A stretch of DNA of 64,000 nucleotides from the NCBI GenBank assembly GCA_027922465.2, contig BQMF02000136.1, positions 310,001-374,000 of the forward strand, read 5' to 3'. The DNA is from Turritopsis dohrnii. Lineage: Eukaryota > Cnidaria > Hydrozoa > Anthoathecata > Oceaniidae. The position numbers and the translations under genes are program-made. The stretch's first letter is position 1, and the number at the start of each line of letters is the position of its first letter. This document shows, piece by piece, positions 42,801 to 51,994 of this stretch. Under the pieces are notes generated by a model. The model ran no database searches, was not told the origin of the DNA, and was given only the letters and a program-made list of their open reading frames with translations.

Positions 42801-42873
42801 ACTGATATGTTGGCGTATGTTTAGTTTGGGCGTTTGGAAATCACATGCACCGAAAGTTTTAACGTCGTTTTGA
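33808..42873 (+). CDS. MFSD13A: MFSD13A/TMEM180-like multi-pass membrane protein
   Basis: Seventeen coding exons give 456 residues (human 517): 33808-33920, 34176-34260, 34347-34420, 34553-34653, 35105-35180, 35295-35355, 35693-35822, 35902-35964, 36268-36296, 36481-36558, 36628-36672, 36855-36932, 37934-38010, 38099-38182, 39358-39466, 42627-42651, 42731-42873. Similarity to vertebrate TMEM180 is collinear: FYYVKLFVSHYK, IWNAINDPLFG, HLLVCLCVYDSLFTF, NEPs such as VGPDALPQ, LNALVTKPAQSVAPML and a final hydrophobic helix. The family belongs to the major facilitator superfamily (about 12 helices); its substrate is unknown. The ATG at 33808 is chosen because it fits the human N-terminus; an in-frame ATG at 33673 would add 45 residues. 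Exon 6 must use the second AG (35294), since the first (35280) breaks the frame. The 3.2-kb intron 39467-42626 contains another gene. Confidence 0.92.
35995..36212. mobile_element. 218-bp TTAA-flanked MITE (piggyBac-like) in an MFSD13A intron
   Basis: TTAA flanks both ends (35991-35994 and 36213-36216). The arms are inverted copies containing GTTTACAYRTAAAGATTCTTG and GAAAATTTTTCTTTT. TTAA duplication is the mark of piggyBac. A related but incomplete copy lies at about 41440-41580. Confidence 0.75.
37292..37587. mobile_element. 296-bp Tigger-type MITE in an MFSD13A intron
   Basis: The ends CACTGCATCCTCAATTATCC and (complement) CAGTGCGTTCTCCATTAACC are flanked by TA (37290-37291, 37588-37589), as in pogo/Tigger elements. 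It does not code. Confidence 0.85.
38461..38520. repeat. perfect 30-bp tandem duplication
   Basis: The 30 bases at 38461-38490 are repeated exactly at 38491-38520, directly before the palindromic element at 38518-38905. Confidence 0.8.
38518..38905. mobile_element. multi-palindrome element with CATATGATC motifs
   Basis: The outer ends are ATCCCGGCAGGGCG (38522) and its near complement CTCTGCCGGGAT (38874). Inside are two further inverted pairs: TGATCATATGGAAA...AAGCGGGATC (38597-38700) and CCGTCTTGCCGGGA...ACCGGCAAGACGGG (38708-38817). CATATGATC recurs four times. Similar sequence is at 45866-46015 and more distantly at 61597-61930. No coding sequence. Confidence 0.6.
39055..39208. repeat. 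inverted repeat GACAGGATTCAAACAT
   Basis: GACAGGATTCAAACAT (39060-39075) returns inverted as ATGTTTGAATCCTGTC at about 39190-39205, enclosing about 115 bp. It lies in an MFSD13A intron and may be a small MITE; no target duplication was recognised. Confidence 0.5.
39808..41283 (+). CDS. unrecognised coiled-coil protein with two CxxC pairs, nested in an MFSD13A intron
   Basis: Two exons (39808-40234 and 40757-41283) join in phase and give 317 residues. The intron has consensus ends (CAAG/gtaaac ... tatcag/GTAAG). The protein has an acidic run (DDDDDDSDDS, near residue 15), a basic RKQRAKKSKKQ stretch, CPVC (63-66) and CFPC (112-115) that could bind one zinc ion, a second acidic segment, and a long charged helix from about 195 to the end that looks like a coiled coil. 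No known family was recognised. The whole gene lies inside the 39467-42626 intron of MFSD13A on the same strand. An acceptor-like TTTGCAG just before the start (39787-39793) suggests a non-coding first exon. It is more GC-rich than the surrounding intron. Confidence 0.75.
41440..41585. mobile_element. partial copy of the 35995-36212 MITE family
   Basis: It shares AAAGATTCTTGAAAAATTTTTC, the TTTAAATTTAAATTGTACATC block and the TCATGAATAATT centre with the TTAA-flanked element in an earlier intron of the same gene. The right arm is degraded (GGGAATCTTTATGTGTAGA). Confidence 0.65.
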
Positions 42874-44040
42874 TAATTTGAGAAACATTTCCGAAAATAC
42901 TCTGAGGTCCTACTTAAACACTGGTGAAAATATACAAATAATAACCTTTTATGGGTTTTAATTTCGAAAATGGTAAATATAAGAAAAAGCTGTATCAACT
43001 TTAGATGCAATGCTATTTACTTCATTTTCGAATGTTCGAAGTTTCGAATCTTACGAATTGGAAGTCGTTGGAACTTTACTAATTCGAAGTAAAAGTCCTA
43101 GTTAACCGGAGTTTTAATCGAAGGGATCCAAACAACAATACGAGTTAGCGACTTACCCGCGGTACGGGCTAAGCGGATGATTTAACCCAAGTTGATAAAG
43201 AAAGATCAAGAATATATTTTTAATATTTCTAATATTTCTCTCGGAGCTCCTAACAAAAAATCGTCATTTTGCTTTCATATACTTCAACTTACTTTTGCGA
43301 CACCCCAATTAACTCTTCTACCATGCTTGTTAGCTTTATGCTTTATTTCTCAATTTACTCAAACTTAACAGCTATAAGTTATATCTGCAATTTATTATTT
43401 TATATTTTCTATATACATTGTGCACCATGCATATACTTTTTTTTCAGTCCTTGGAAGTTTCATAGGGTTGTTCTTAATACTTGTCTCCATTGTGTGATCA
43501 TTTATTTGCATATGATGAATATAATAATATCCAAACAGCAGTTTGGGTTGTACCAGTAAAGCCTGGTTGAGGCCTGACGATTACGACGATTAAAAAAAAG
43601 CAATCGTAGTATAATCGCTAATCAGGTTTGAACACTTCTCAAGTATCTCAAAATACTAATTTCAAAATTGTTTCAAACCCACGATACTTCTTTCCCATGT
43701 TAAATTCGAACTTTGTAAAATTTGAAACAAAACAATAGAATTTACGTAAAATTCAATAGATTTTTATAAGCAATAGAGTGACTACGACGATAAAATATCA
43801 AAAAAATTTTGATATTGTGTCGTCGTGAACGCCAGGCGTTTGTGACGACTACGACGACTACAAAAGTGTTGACAATTACACTTAAATTTTAATCGTCATA
43901 ATCATCCAGCAGGCTTAAGTGGATGCAACACTTACTTGCTACTTGTTTAATTTTTCAAAATGGTAGCTTGGAAGCGGCGTAGCGGCTTTCATTTTTGTTT
44001 TTGTGAATGTACACAGTTGTGTTGAGAAAATTAGAATTTT
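42874..44040. other. intergenic region after MFSD13A
   Basis: No exon was recognised. It must contain the MFSD13A 3' UTR; no clear AATAAA was found in the first 300 bases. It holds the MITE at 43559-43915. Confidence 0.4.
43559..43915. mobile_element. 357-bp MITE with GACGATTACGACGATT ends
   Basis: AAGCCTGGTTGAGGCCTGAC followed by GATTACGACGATT is mirrored at the right by a diverged complement (AGCCTGCTGGATGATTATGA). TA lies outside both ends. The inside is rich in ACGACGACTACGACGA-type repeats. It does not code. Confidence 0.65.
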
Positions 44041-44047
44041 AATAATA

Positions 44048-44522
44048 TGGAAAACATTGCAAATTTCACTAAAGATCAGATTAATGCCCTTTTGTTTAGG
44101 TCAGTTGAAGTGAATACCTTTAATGGCGCACAGATCTTGCACAGTAGTGAATCCCCTATATATCATTAATAGGTGCTCTTCCTCGACAAAAACCAGGAAT
44201 CCTGTTTAGTTGTCTCTCTGGATATATATTACTGAACACGTTCCCCATTCCGTGAGGATAATAATTGGTTGACAGTGGTGGACAGAGGTGGTGGACAGAG
44301 GTGCGGAGATAGAAGTGATGATGAACAGCACTTCATTTTGCTGCACGTAATTATTCTTCCTCTACATTCACCTTTTTGATAAACTCTGCACCTTATATCA
44401 TCAACAAACAATGTAACTACTTGACACCACTTTACATAGCATCAAAGCTTGGTTATTTCGAAAATGTTGAAATGCTCATATGTCACGGAGCAGATCGTCA
44501 TATTAAAAATAATACTGGATAA
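44048..44522 (+). pseudogene. ankyrin-repeat gene remnant
   Basis: At 44418-44522 one frame encodes a nearly full ankyrin repeat: TPLYIASKLGYFENVEMLI, then CHGADRHIKNNTG and TAA. An ATG frame of 40 codons at 44048 (MENIANFTKDQINALLFRSV...) looks like the start of a small ankyrin protein. The 200 bases between do not code for further repeats, so the gene is either broken or has an unseen exon arrangement. Confidence 0.4.
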
Positions 44523-45112
44523 TACCAATATTTTATTTCTTGCTTGTCTTCAGAACCTGTCAAGTAAATAAAATCTTGATTGTTGTTAGTTTTTCAGATG
44601 TAGTATATTAATATGTTGTTGGTGCAGTTTTCGAGCATCTACAGTGGAAATTTTGCTAGGTAAATGATGCTGCCAGCCTGGGTTGCAGTTGTCAGTTTAT
44701 TTCTTGTATAGTTTTAAAAACTAGTTTTTTGTCTTCTGTTGGAATGTACTTTATTTGCAATAGCTGATACTGTGATTCAGGAACAATAAGATTTCGGAAA
44801 ATCGTGTGGTGATTTTCTTTCCCCTGATCTACAATGTGCAGCACATAAAACACTTTTTTTTCTCTTGGCAATCTATAATACTTCAAGGTCATCCCATTCT
44901 TATCTCGACCTAGCTTCTCTTTCATATAACCGACTTAAGAACCTTTAACCTTTCACTATTGGACAACCACTTATCCTTATTTTTTTATTTACTTGTTTTC
45001 TAGTATATCATTGTTTTGGTGGCCACCCCCTGTGTTTAGATTTATCTATTGGGGTGGTCTCCTGTCACCACTTTATCTTGATGTATTACCTTATCTTTGT
45101 GACAAATAAATG

Positions 45113-45138
45113 AATATTCTATTCTATTCTATTCTATT
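45113..45138. repeat. (TTCTA)n microsatellite, possible LINE tail
   Basis: About five TTCTA units follow GACAAATAAATGAATA. A short tandem repeat after an AATAAATGAATA end is common at the 3' end of non-LTR retrotransposons, so 45000-45138 may be such a tail; no reverse transcriptase was recognised next to it. Confidence 0.5.
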
Positions 45139-45640
45139 ATGCTTGAACTGCTTATCGATCACAACAAATATGGCGGATATTGAAAATTTCCCCACATTAG
45201 AGTTCAGACCCCGGGTTGGAATTTGGCTAATTTCAGACAACTTTTTGTCCGAAGTTTTGAATTTTCCGAACGTTTTTCCGTCTGAAAATTTTGGAATTTA
45301 AGCACTAAAATAAGGTTTTAGGTCGAGTCCTAAACATCGATAACACTCGCTCAAAAGTGTTCTAAAATGATCAAAGTCACGTGATTATATGCTGAAAGAT
45401 TTCTCGAGTGAACTCCATTGCATAGTGTTTTTTATTTTTTTTGACTGAAAAAAAGCATAACAACTTTCTTTGTGTAATATCTACGACAGGTAGAAGCTTA
45501 TGAATAGAAAGTTTCATTGACGTTCAGTGAATTCTTTATTTCGAAAAAAAAATCGTTCACGCTTTTCTAGATTTCTTTTCAATAAAGGCTTATTTACTAT
45601 ATGTGATACATACCACTTCCAGATTCTGGAACGACCTGTA

Positions 45641-45755
45641 CGCATTTCCATAAATCGAACTCTCTCACTTATTCGAACATATTTCAAAGTCACTCAATAA
45701 ACGAAACCCATTTATTCGGTCACCACTTCAATGTTCGAATTATTAGAGTGTGCTG
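45641..45755. mobile_element. degraded Tigger-type MITE
   Basis: The right end (complement CAGCACACTCTAATAATTCG) and inner CCATTTATTCGGTC match the element at 16972-17145. TA is present at both proposed borders (45639-45640, 45756-45757). The left end has drifted. Confidence 0.6.
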
Positions 45756-45865
45756 TATTAGCTTTCTATTACTGCCTTTAAACAAAACTTCTTGAGCGAG
45801 AAACAGAGGCTGCGGAATAGCATTCAAATGGGTCTATTTGCACTTTACTTAGGAGCTGGTTATAT

Positions 45866-46015
45866 GGAAGAAATTTTCCCGCTCAGCTGGGAAGGGACGT
45901 TTTAACGAGATCTCGTTACTGCATTCATTTCTTTTGTTTTATCAGATTTAGGTTATATGATAAAGAAAATCATCCCGCTTCAACGGGATCTCGCCCAGAT
46001 CGTTTTTCCTCATAT
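45866..46015. mobile_element. palindromic element of the CATATGATC/GAGATCTCG family
   Basis: TTATATGGAAGAAATTTTCC...CCGCT is mirrored by GCGGGATCTCGCCCAGATCGT...CATATAAC. It shares GGGACGTTTTAACGAGATCT with the element at 38518 (GAGACGTTTTGACGAGATCT). It lies directly downstream of the RPLP2 stop codon. Confidence 0.55.
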
Positions 46016-46123
46016 AACACCGAGACGATTTTAGATTTTAAAGCGACAACAACAATGGTGGAGGGAACAAAAAGTCACAATTTAGCCTTTGGGAGCTCTT
46101 TTTCAAAATGCTCACATACATCA

Positions 46124-47221
46124 CTAATCAAATAACCCGAATCCCATGTCGTCATCGGATTCTTCCGATTCTTCTTTCTTCTCTTCTTTTTTCTCTTCCT
46201 TTGGTGCATCACCACCAGCTGCAGCGGCACCACCGCCACCAGCAGCTGGTGCCCCACCACCAGATGGCATACTGGCCAATTTCTTGCTGCCTTCTTCGAT
46301 CAACTAAATTAAACAAAAAATTATTTCCATAATACATCCCCCATGAACAGAACAAATAAAAATATTGAGATGATGTGTTGTGTGATACTTCCGACACCTG
46401 TGGGTAGTAATTAACACCAGCAGGTTTTAATAATATCAATTGATATAGACTGCATTAACAACCCACTGATATATGTAAAACAGTGAGTATACAATACATA
46501 TGGATGACAGTCAAGAATCAATTACCTTATGACAAAATTATGTTGAGAAACTCTTTAAAATATACCAGTTGATGGTAAAGAATTTCATTACAGGATTTTA
46601 GAAAAAATGTTTTAATTCATAGATGATGATTTTAAACAAATATAAATTAGGGGATTGCAATGATTCAAAATTTAATTTTCTCAAATCATACTTCAAAGGA
46701 ACAACCTCACATGTACAAATCATACTTCAAAGGAACAACCTCACATGTACAAAAACACACACAAAAAGTAGTATGTTTAAGGTAGATGTCACAGTCGGGT
46801 GGTCTGCAAAATTAGAAGCAAGTCTTGAAATCTTAATGTATTTTGCTAATTAGTATCAATTAATTTTTAAATTCAAGCAATCCGTAAAATTAAATCCTGT
46901 AAAATTGAAAAACAGGTTTAGACACCAAGAAATTTAGTTCCTTTATTTTCACATTTTGCAATTAAGTGCCAATCATGATAGCATAATAAAATATTTATAG
47001 GAATTCCCACTATGAACATGAGGTAAATAGAAGGTATTTATAACTGTCGAACTTCTGCTTACCTCATTGACATTTTTTCCTTTCAATTGAGAAACAACAA
47101 GAGAGGCTCTTTCGGCATCGTAACCAACACCAACACTTTCCAAAATAGTTTTTAGATCGTTTTCAGATGGATTTTCATTGCCTCCAAGAGCAGCAAGTAA
47201 GTAAGCGGCCACGTAACGCAT
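46124..47221 (-). CDS. RPLP2: 60S acidic ribosomal protein P2
   Basis: Two coding exons (47063-47221 and 46124-46303) give 112 residues (human 115). The protein starts [15 protein letters not shown], has the helical dimerisation domain (to about residue 60), an Ala/Gly-rich hinge and the invariant tail [13 protein letters not shown]2 pairs with P1 on the uL10 stalk of the large ribosomal subunit and recruits elongation factors through this tail. The bases right before the ATG look like a splice acceptor (CTTCCTAG/A), so a non-coding first exon lies upstream, as in other animals; it was not located. Confidence 0.97.
46682..46749. repeat. perfect 34-bp tandem duplication in the RPLP2 intron
   Basis: The 34 bases from 46682 are repeated without change from 46716. 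The unit contains CATACTTCAAAGGAACAACC. Confidence 0.8.
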
Positions 47222-48589
47222 TCTAGGAAGATAAATAACGAATATATTGAACCAGAGAATTAACTACTTACATTGAAACATCTAGCAGCTATACATTAAC
47301 TGTCTGTTTCGACGTGAACTTTCTCAATACTTGGATTTAAAAAGTTGTCTGTGAAACAGTACTATTATTGGCTGGCTGAAATTGCATTGTGATAACCATA
47401 AATACAATGCATTGGAAACCAGCCTGGTATACATACTGTAATCTTGTATTGTGAAGCATTCATGTAGCCCAATCCCAACAAAGATTTAATCATTAACTTA
47501 ATTGACATCAAACATTTTCTACATTAAATGGTAACCTAACTGTCAATCATCCATATTATGAAAAGCCAACAATAAATATACAGATCATGAAAATATACAC
47601 ATACTGAAATCACCACATGACTGAAGGCAGAAGTGTGTCGTTTTAAATTTTGCGAATATGTTTTGGTTAGGATTAGTAATTAGGAAGAATAACAGTACCA
47701 GATTGAGAAGTTGTAATATTATGGCTAAATTCACTCATAATTAAGAACAATGTTAGGTGTGCAGTTAACAGTTCTGATTTTTGTTTATTGCTTTTTTAGC
47801 CAAATCGGTTTAAATAGAATTGCATAGAATTTCTTGTTGTTGAAAACCCCATATCAAGCCATTCATATTACACTCCACCATGATCCATTAACCTATCGCA
47901 TAACAATGTTTCCAGCTATCAAATCAAAATCCAGCCAATATTTACTTTTAACATAATGTTCATTAAGCTGTGAAAATATAATTCCGCATTGATTTTTCAG
48001 TCTTCATATTTAAAATTACAAAAAATTCCAGTGGAATGTCTATCTTACTACAATACATTATTATTTTGATGGTTTTAGTCAGTAAAAACAAAACAAAAGC
48101 AGGTGTTGGTGCATCAGGAAATATCATTTGACTGGCTGTATTTTGAAAAACATTGAAATACTACAAATAAAGTTGAATTTTCTGAACATTGAAGGTCCAT
48201 ATAAATTCACTTGTTTTGAATTCTTGTTACAACCTAATGACTTGGTTGTTGCTAAAAGTATATACTACATTTAAAGAACGTAAACATGGATTAATTAGTT
48301 GTACAAGGAAAGACAAATTTCTTAATGACACGTTCATTGATTCAATGTATAGCAAAGCTTTTTGCTGTCAACAGCCATCGTCTGTTGGAGAGAAAGTAAT
48401 AATAAATTAATGAAATTTAAATATTTGAATATGGTTAAATTTCAAGTAAACGATTTGCCCGCACAAATGCATCTGCCATATTTTTTTACTAGTTGGCTCT
48501 TCATCACAGAGATAAAAACAAGATGCCTTAACAGGCAAAAGGATTTCTGCCAAAATCTGCTGAAATATGAAAGAAAAAGCATATGAAAT

Positions 48590-49360
48590 ATTTGAAAAAG
48601 GTTATGTGATTTCCAAAATAAAAAATCACATTTCTAATGTATATAATCCCTGGGACATTGTCAAAAGATAAGTGACACTATGTGAGACTTATAGTATACT
48701 GCTAATAAACTAGATTACATCTGAATGACATTAAATATTCTTAATTTTGTTGATAAGAAACAATATCAAGGATATATTGATCCTTTCAGATATCAAGATG
48801 TATATGCACGTAACTCATAAACTGTAAAAAGTTCTGAATTTCTGAATTTGATACTTGGTGTCAATCTTCCTAGCAGACTTCCTAAATTACAAGCACAAAA
48901 ATGCATGCAGATTTTGGCCATGCAAAATACATCCACATAGACCGAAACCAACATTATAACTGTTGTAGTTTGTTTTGATTAGTAATACGGAAAGCACTTA
49001 CAAACATTCTTGATCTGAGTTATCATTCATGACCTGTTTATAAAAATTCTTGAAGAAATTCAAAAAAAGGTTGAATGATTTTTACGACATAACATTGCAT
49101 CTCTGATTTCATATGCACCCAAGGGCATTGCGAAAATATAGTTGACACTATGCGAAACTTTATTGTATACGTATATACACCACTGATAAACTTAACTACA
49201 TCTGAATGACATAAAACATTCTTCATTTTGGGGGTACGAAATAATATTAAGTTTATATTGATTTTTTCGGATATTACAGTGATTACGTATGTAAATCATG
49301 TTCTTTAAGCATTTGATATGTACCGTCAATCTTCTTAATTACAAATGGAATTATCAATAT
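48590..49360. repeat. diverged direct duplication, spacing about 470 bp
   Basis: TGACACTATGYGARACTT and ACATCTGAATGACATWAAA occur in the same order at 48672-48735 and 49143-49216, with weaker similarity on both sides. The copies differ by many small changes and gaps, so the event is old. Confidence 0.6.
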
Positions 49361-50086
49361 TTCAAACACAAAAAGTAAACAATAATTTTGATCATTAACA
49401 GTTACATATATACTTATATATGTTCTAAAGCACACACATAACATAATTATATATATAACTGAAAGGAAAGTTTTGTATTGTTACATGATGTATCTTTTGA
49501 ATTTACAGACAGTTGTTTTACAGATGTTTTAATTTGCTATTGTGATTAGTCACTCGTAATAAGGGACATTGACAGTATAACTTAAAAACTGATCAAACAA
49601 TAAAACAAGTAAGTGGTGCAGGGAAGACACAAATTTTCTATGTTGGAGCTGAAGAGGAAACTAAGCTGAGCCAAAGTATCCAGAGCTTAAAAGCGTAACA
49701 GCTCATATACAAAACAAACGAAGATGTTTTGAATTTAGACAGGCTTAAAGAATATCAAAACATTTCTCTATAAAAACAAACAAATAGCTACCTTTTTGAC
49801 TCTTCTGTTTACAAAACGTTGAAAACTTCTTTTTAAAAGAATGATCACAGTTCAAGATAATTATAAGTTTCTTCTATGAAAATTCTTTTTTATCTTCAGA
49901 TACCCATATCTATCATTTTCAAGAAACTTTAGAAAATTTAAAATGGTTTCTACCCTCACATGCATGGTAAGCATAAGTTTCATGTAAGCGCACACACGAA
50001 ATTTAAAAAAACCGCTAGGTTTGGACAAAAAAAAAAGAAAAACAAAGCCGGTTTTAAAGTATTTCTTGCTTTCGCAGAAATCCAAT

Positions 50087-50108
50087 AACCCTAATCCTAA
50101 CCCTAACC
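50087..50108. repeat. short interstitial telomeric repeat
   Basis: AACCCTAATCCTAACCCTAA is 22 bases of the CCCTAA (TTAGGG) animal telomere repeat with one change. Confidence 0.7.
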
Positions 50109-51324
50109 ACCTCTAGAATGGAGAGTGCTGCAAAATCAAAAGAGCAAGCGATTCTTTGTGGTGGAAATAGGTATCAAAATAATAATTTTTTTTCATGCTT
50201 TGGAATGAAATGTGATCTTTTTCACTATATGCATGTTCGTTGTGCTGCGAAGAAGGGTTTTCAGTGAAAAAAAATTGGAGTGCGAAAATAAATAGCGCCT
50301 AATGTATATCTCCTTACCTTCATCTAGTCTTATTTTAGGTTTTAGATTACTTTTTGAATCTGGTCTAAGTTCTATCTTTACTGCCATGGAGGAATTAATA
50401 TCTAAGTTTATATATATTATAACAGTTTGTTTTTTTTTCTTCTAGTATTCGATTCTAACCTCACTTTGGTCTTACACATCGGTTTACATTACGTTAGTCC
50501 TTAGGTTTAGTCATGTCCCATTTCCTAGTTTTATTAACTTCAGTCGACATGCCTTTTGGCTTACGACTATCTGGGCCTTCTACTCTACCTTCACCTTATC
50601 CACACCTAGCCACGTCCTATACTACGACTGTCTCTCTAATTTCTGGCAGTATTTTTTTTTTAATATACAATATTTTTTAGACGCCGCGTATACGTAATTT
50701 TCTCAATTTCCAGGTGAAGAGCCAATTGTAAAATTTTGGAGATACTGTGAAATATATCATTATTATTATTATATCATTATTATTATTATTTAATACACAG
50801 TAGGCTCGCAAGAATGCATTTCAACAAAGAAAAATATTATTCTAAAATCTAATCCAGGCATGTGAATTAGCATGCCATATCAAAGAATTTCATCTGTATA
50901 TAACTTCCAATAACATTTCCTTATTTTGTTCCTATTTCTCCGCTTAACTCTTAAGCGCTGAAAAACCTGGTCAAAGCTCTCATAAAGATATCGTTTTACC
51001 TACACAACTCTATGACTGACAGCGTTCACAGATTCTTTTCAAACAAGAAACTGTATAGCTATATACCCGTATAAAGAATAAAGAAATATCTTACATTTAA
51101 GTCGTAAGACACGAAACAGTGTGCACGCTTGAAATATTGTTTAAAGTTACTGACCAACTCGTCAGTTCAACTCTTCAAAGAAAGAAAGTTCGAAGCATGG
51201 ACGGCCTGATTCACAGCTCCGTGAATGGACCCCAGTCTACTTGTCTTAATTGTCCAAACATGTAAACAGTTTTGTATACTAAAAAAACCTTGGTTATCAA
51301 GGCAAAACATTAATGCTGTCAACA

Positions 51325-51400
51325 CGCATGCGCCGCCGGACAGTTAATAATCCCGATCGGGGGCGTTTAGAGGCGGCGGCGTTCATTAGAGGGCGGCGTT
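51325..51400. repeat. GC-rich GGCGGCGTT repeat patch
   Basis: GGGGGCGTTTAGAGGCGGCG and ATTAGAGGGCGGCGTTTATA follow each other in otherwise AT-rich DNA. This looks like part of a transposon terminus; the partner end was not found. Confidence 0.4.
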
Positions 51401-51994
51401 TATAACAAAATGAGATAAAAACAAACTTTAAACAACAATGCTTTCTTTTCCTAAAAATCGTTACAGAAAGATTGTGTGTAGTAAATGTTTTACACAAAAT
51501 ATATGTTCACCACCACACATACCACACAGTTCGGCTATCGATTTGGGACAAGGTCGACTGTAACTAAAAATAGTACCATTTCGTCATTTGGATTAATTTA
51601 ATTGGCTGATTCCGTTCATCTCTCATAATGGTAGAATGAGAGCGAAAACACAAACTGCTCCTCGTGTGATGTAATGTGTGGAAGTTTGTTTCGAGAATGT
51701 AAGTACATATACACATTTAAAAAGTTAAATCTTATATTTTTTGTTATGAAAAATTGGCTATGGTTATTGATATTTTACTCATATTATGTCAGCCACAAAT
51801 ATTATGTTCTTTATGTGAAATCCACACATTTCAGCGCAGTGAAAATGTGTGCCAAAAAGTTCTTTTTTCTATTAATTATGTGGGTACAAACAGCGCAGAT
51901 GGAATAAGGCTACGTTAAATTAAACTTCGTATTACAAAAGGTTTTATATACCTTTAGAATTAGTATATATCTGGTTAAACAAAATCCTGTTGTC

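Larger units (their letters stand above)
47222..51994. other. 4.8-kb region without recognised genes
   Basis: Somewhere here must lie the RPLP2 promoter and first exon (minus strand) and the promoter of the KDZ-type gene (plus strand). It contains a diverged duplication (48590-48900 and 49060-49360), a telomere-like tract (50087-50108), TTA-rich microsatellites around 50760-50790, and a GC-rich piece at 51325-51400 with GGCGGCGTT repeats typical of some DNA-transposon ends. Confidence 0.4.

Noticed and set aside
44692..44925. 77-codon minus-strand frame
   Set aside because: Its residues look reasonable (MKEKLGRDKNGMTLKYY...), but there is no family match, no splice context, and it lies in transposon debris. 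It could be part of a retroelement, but I cannot support that.
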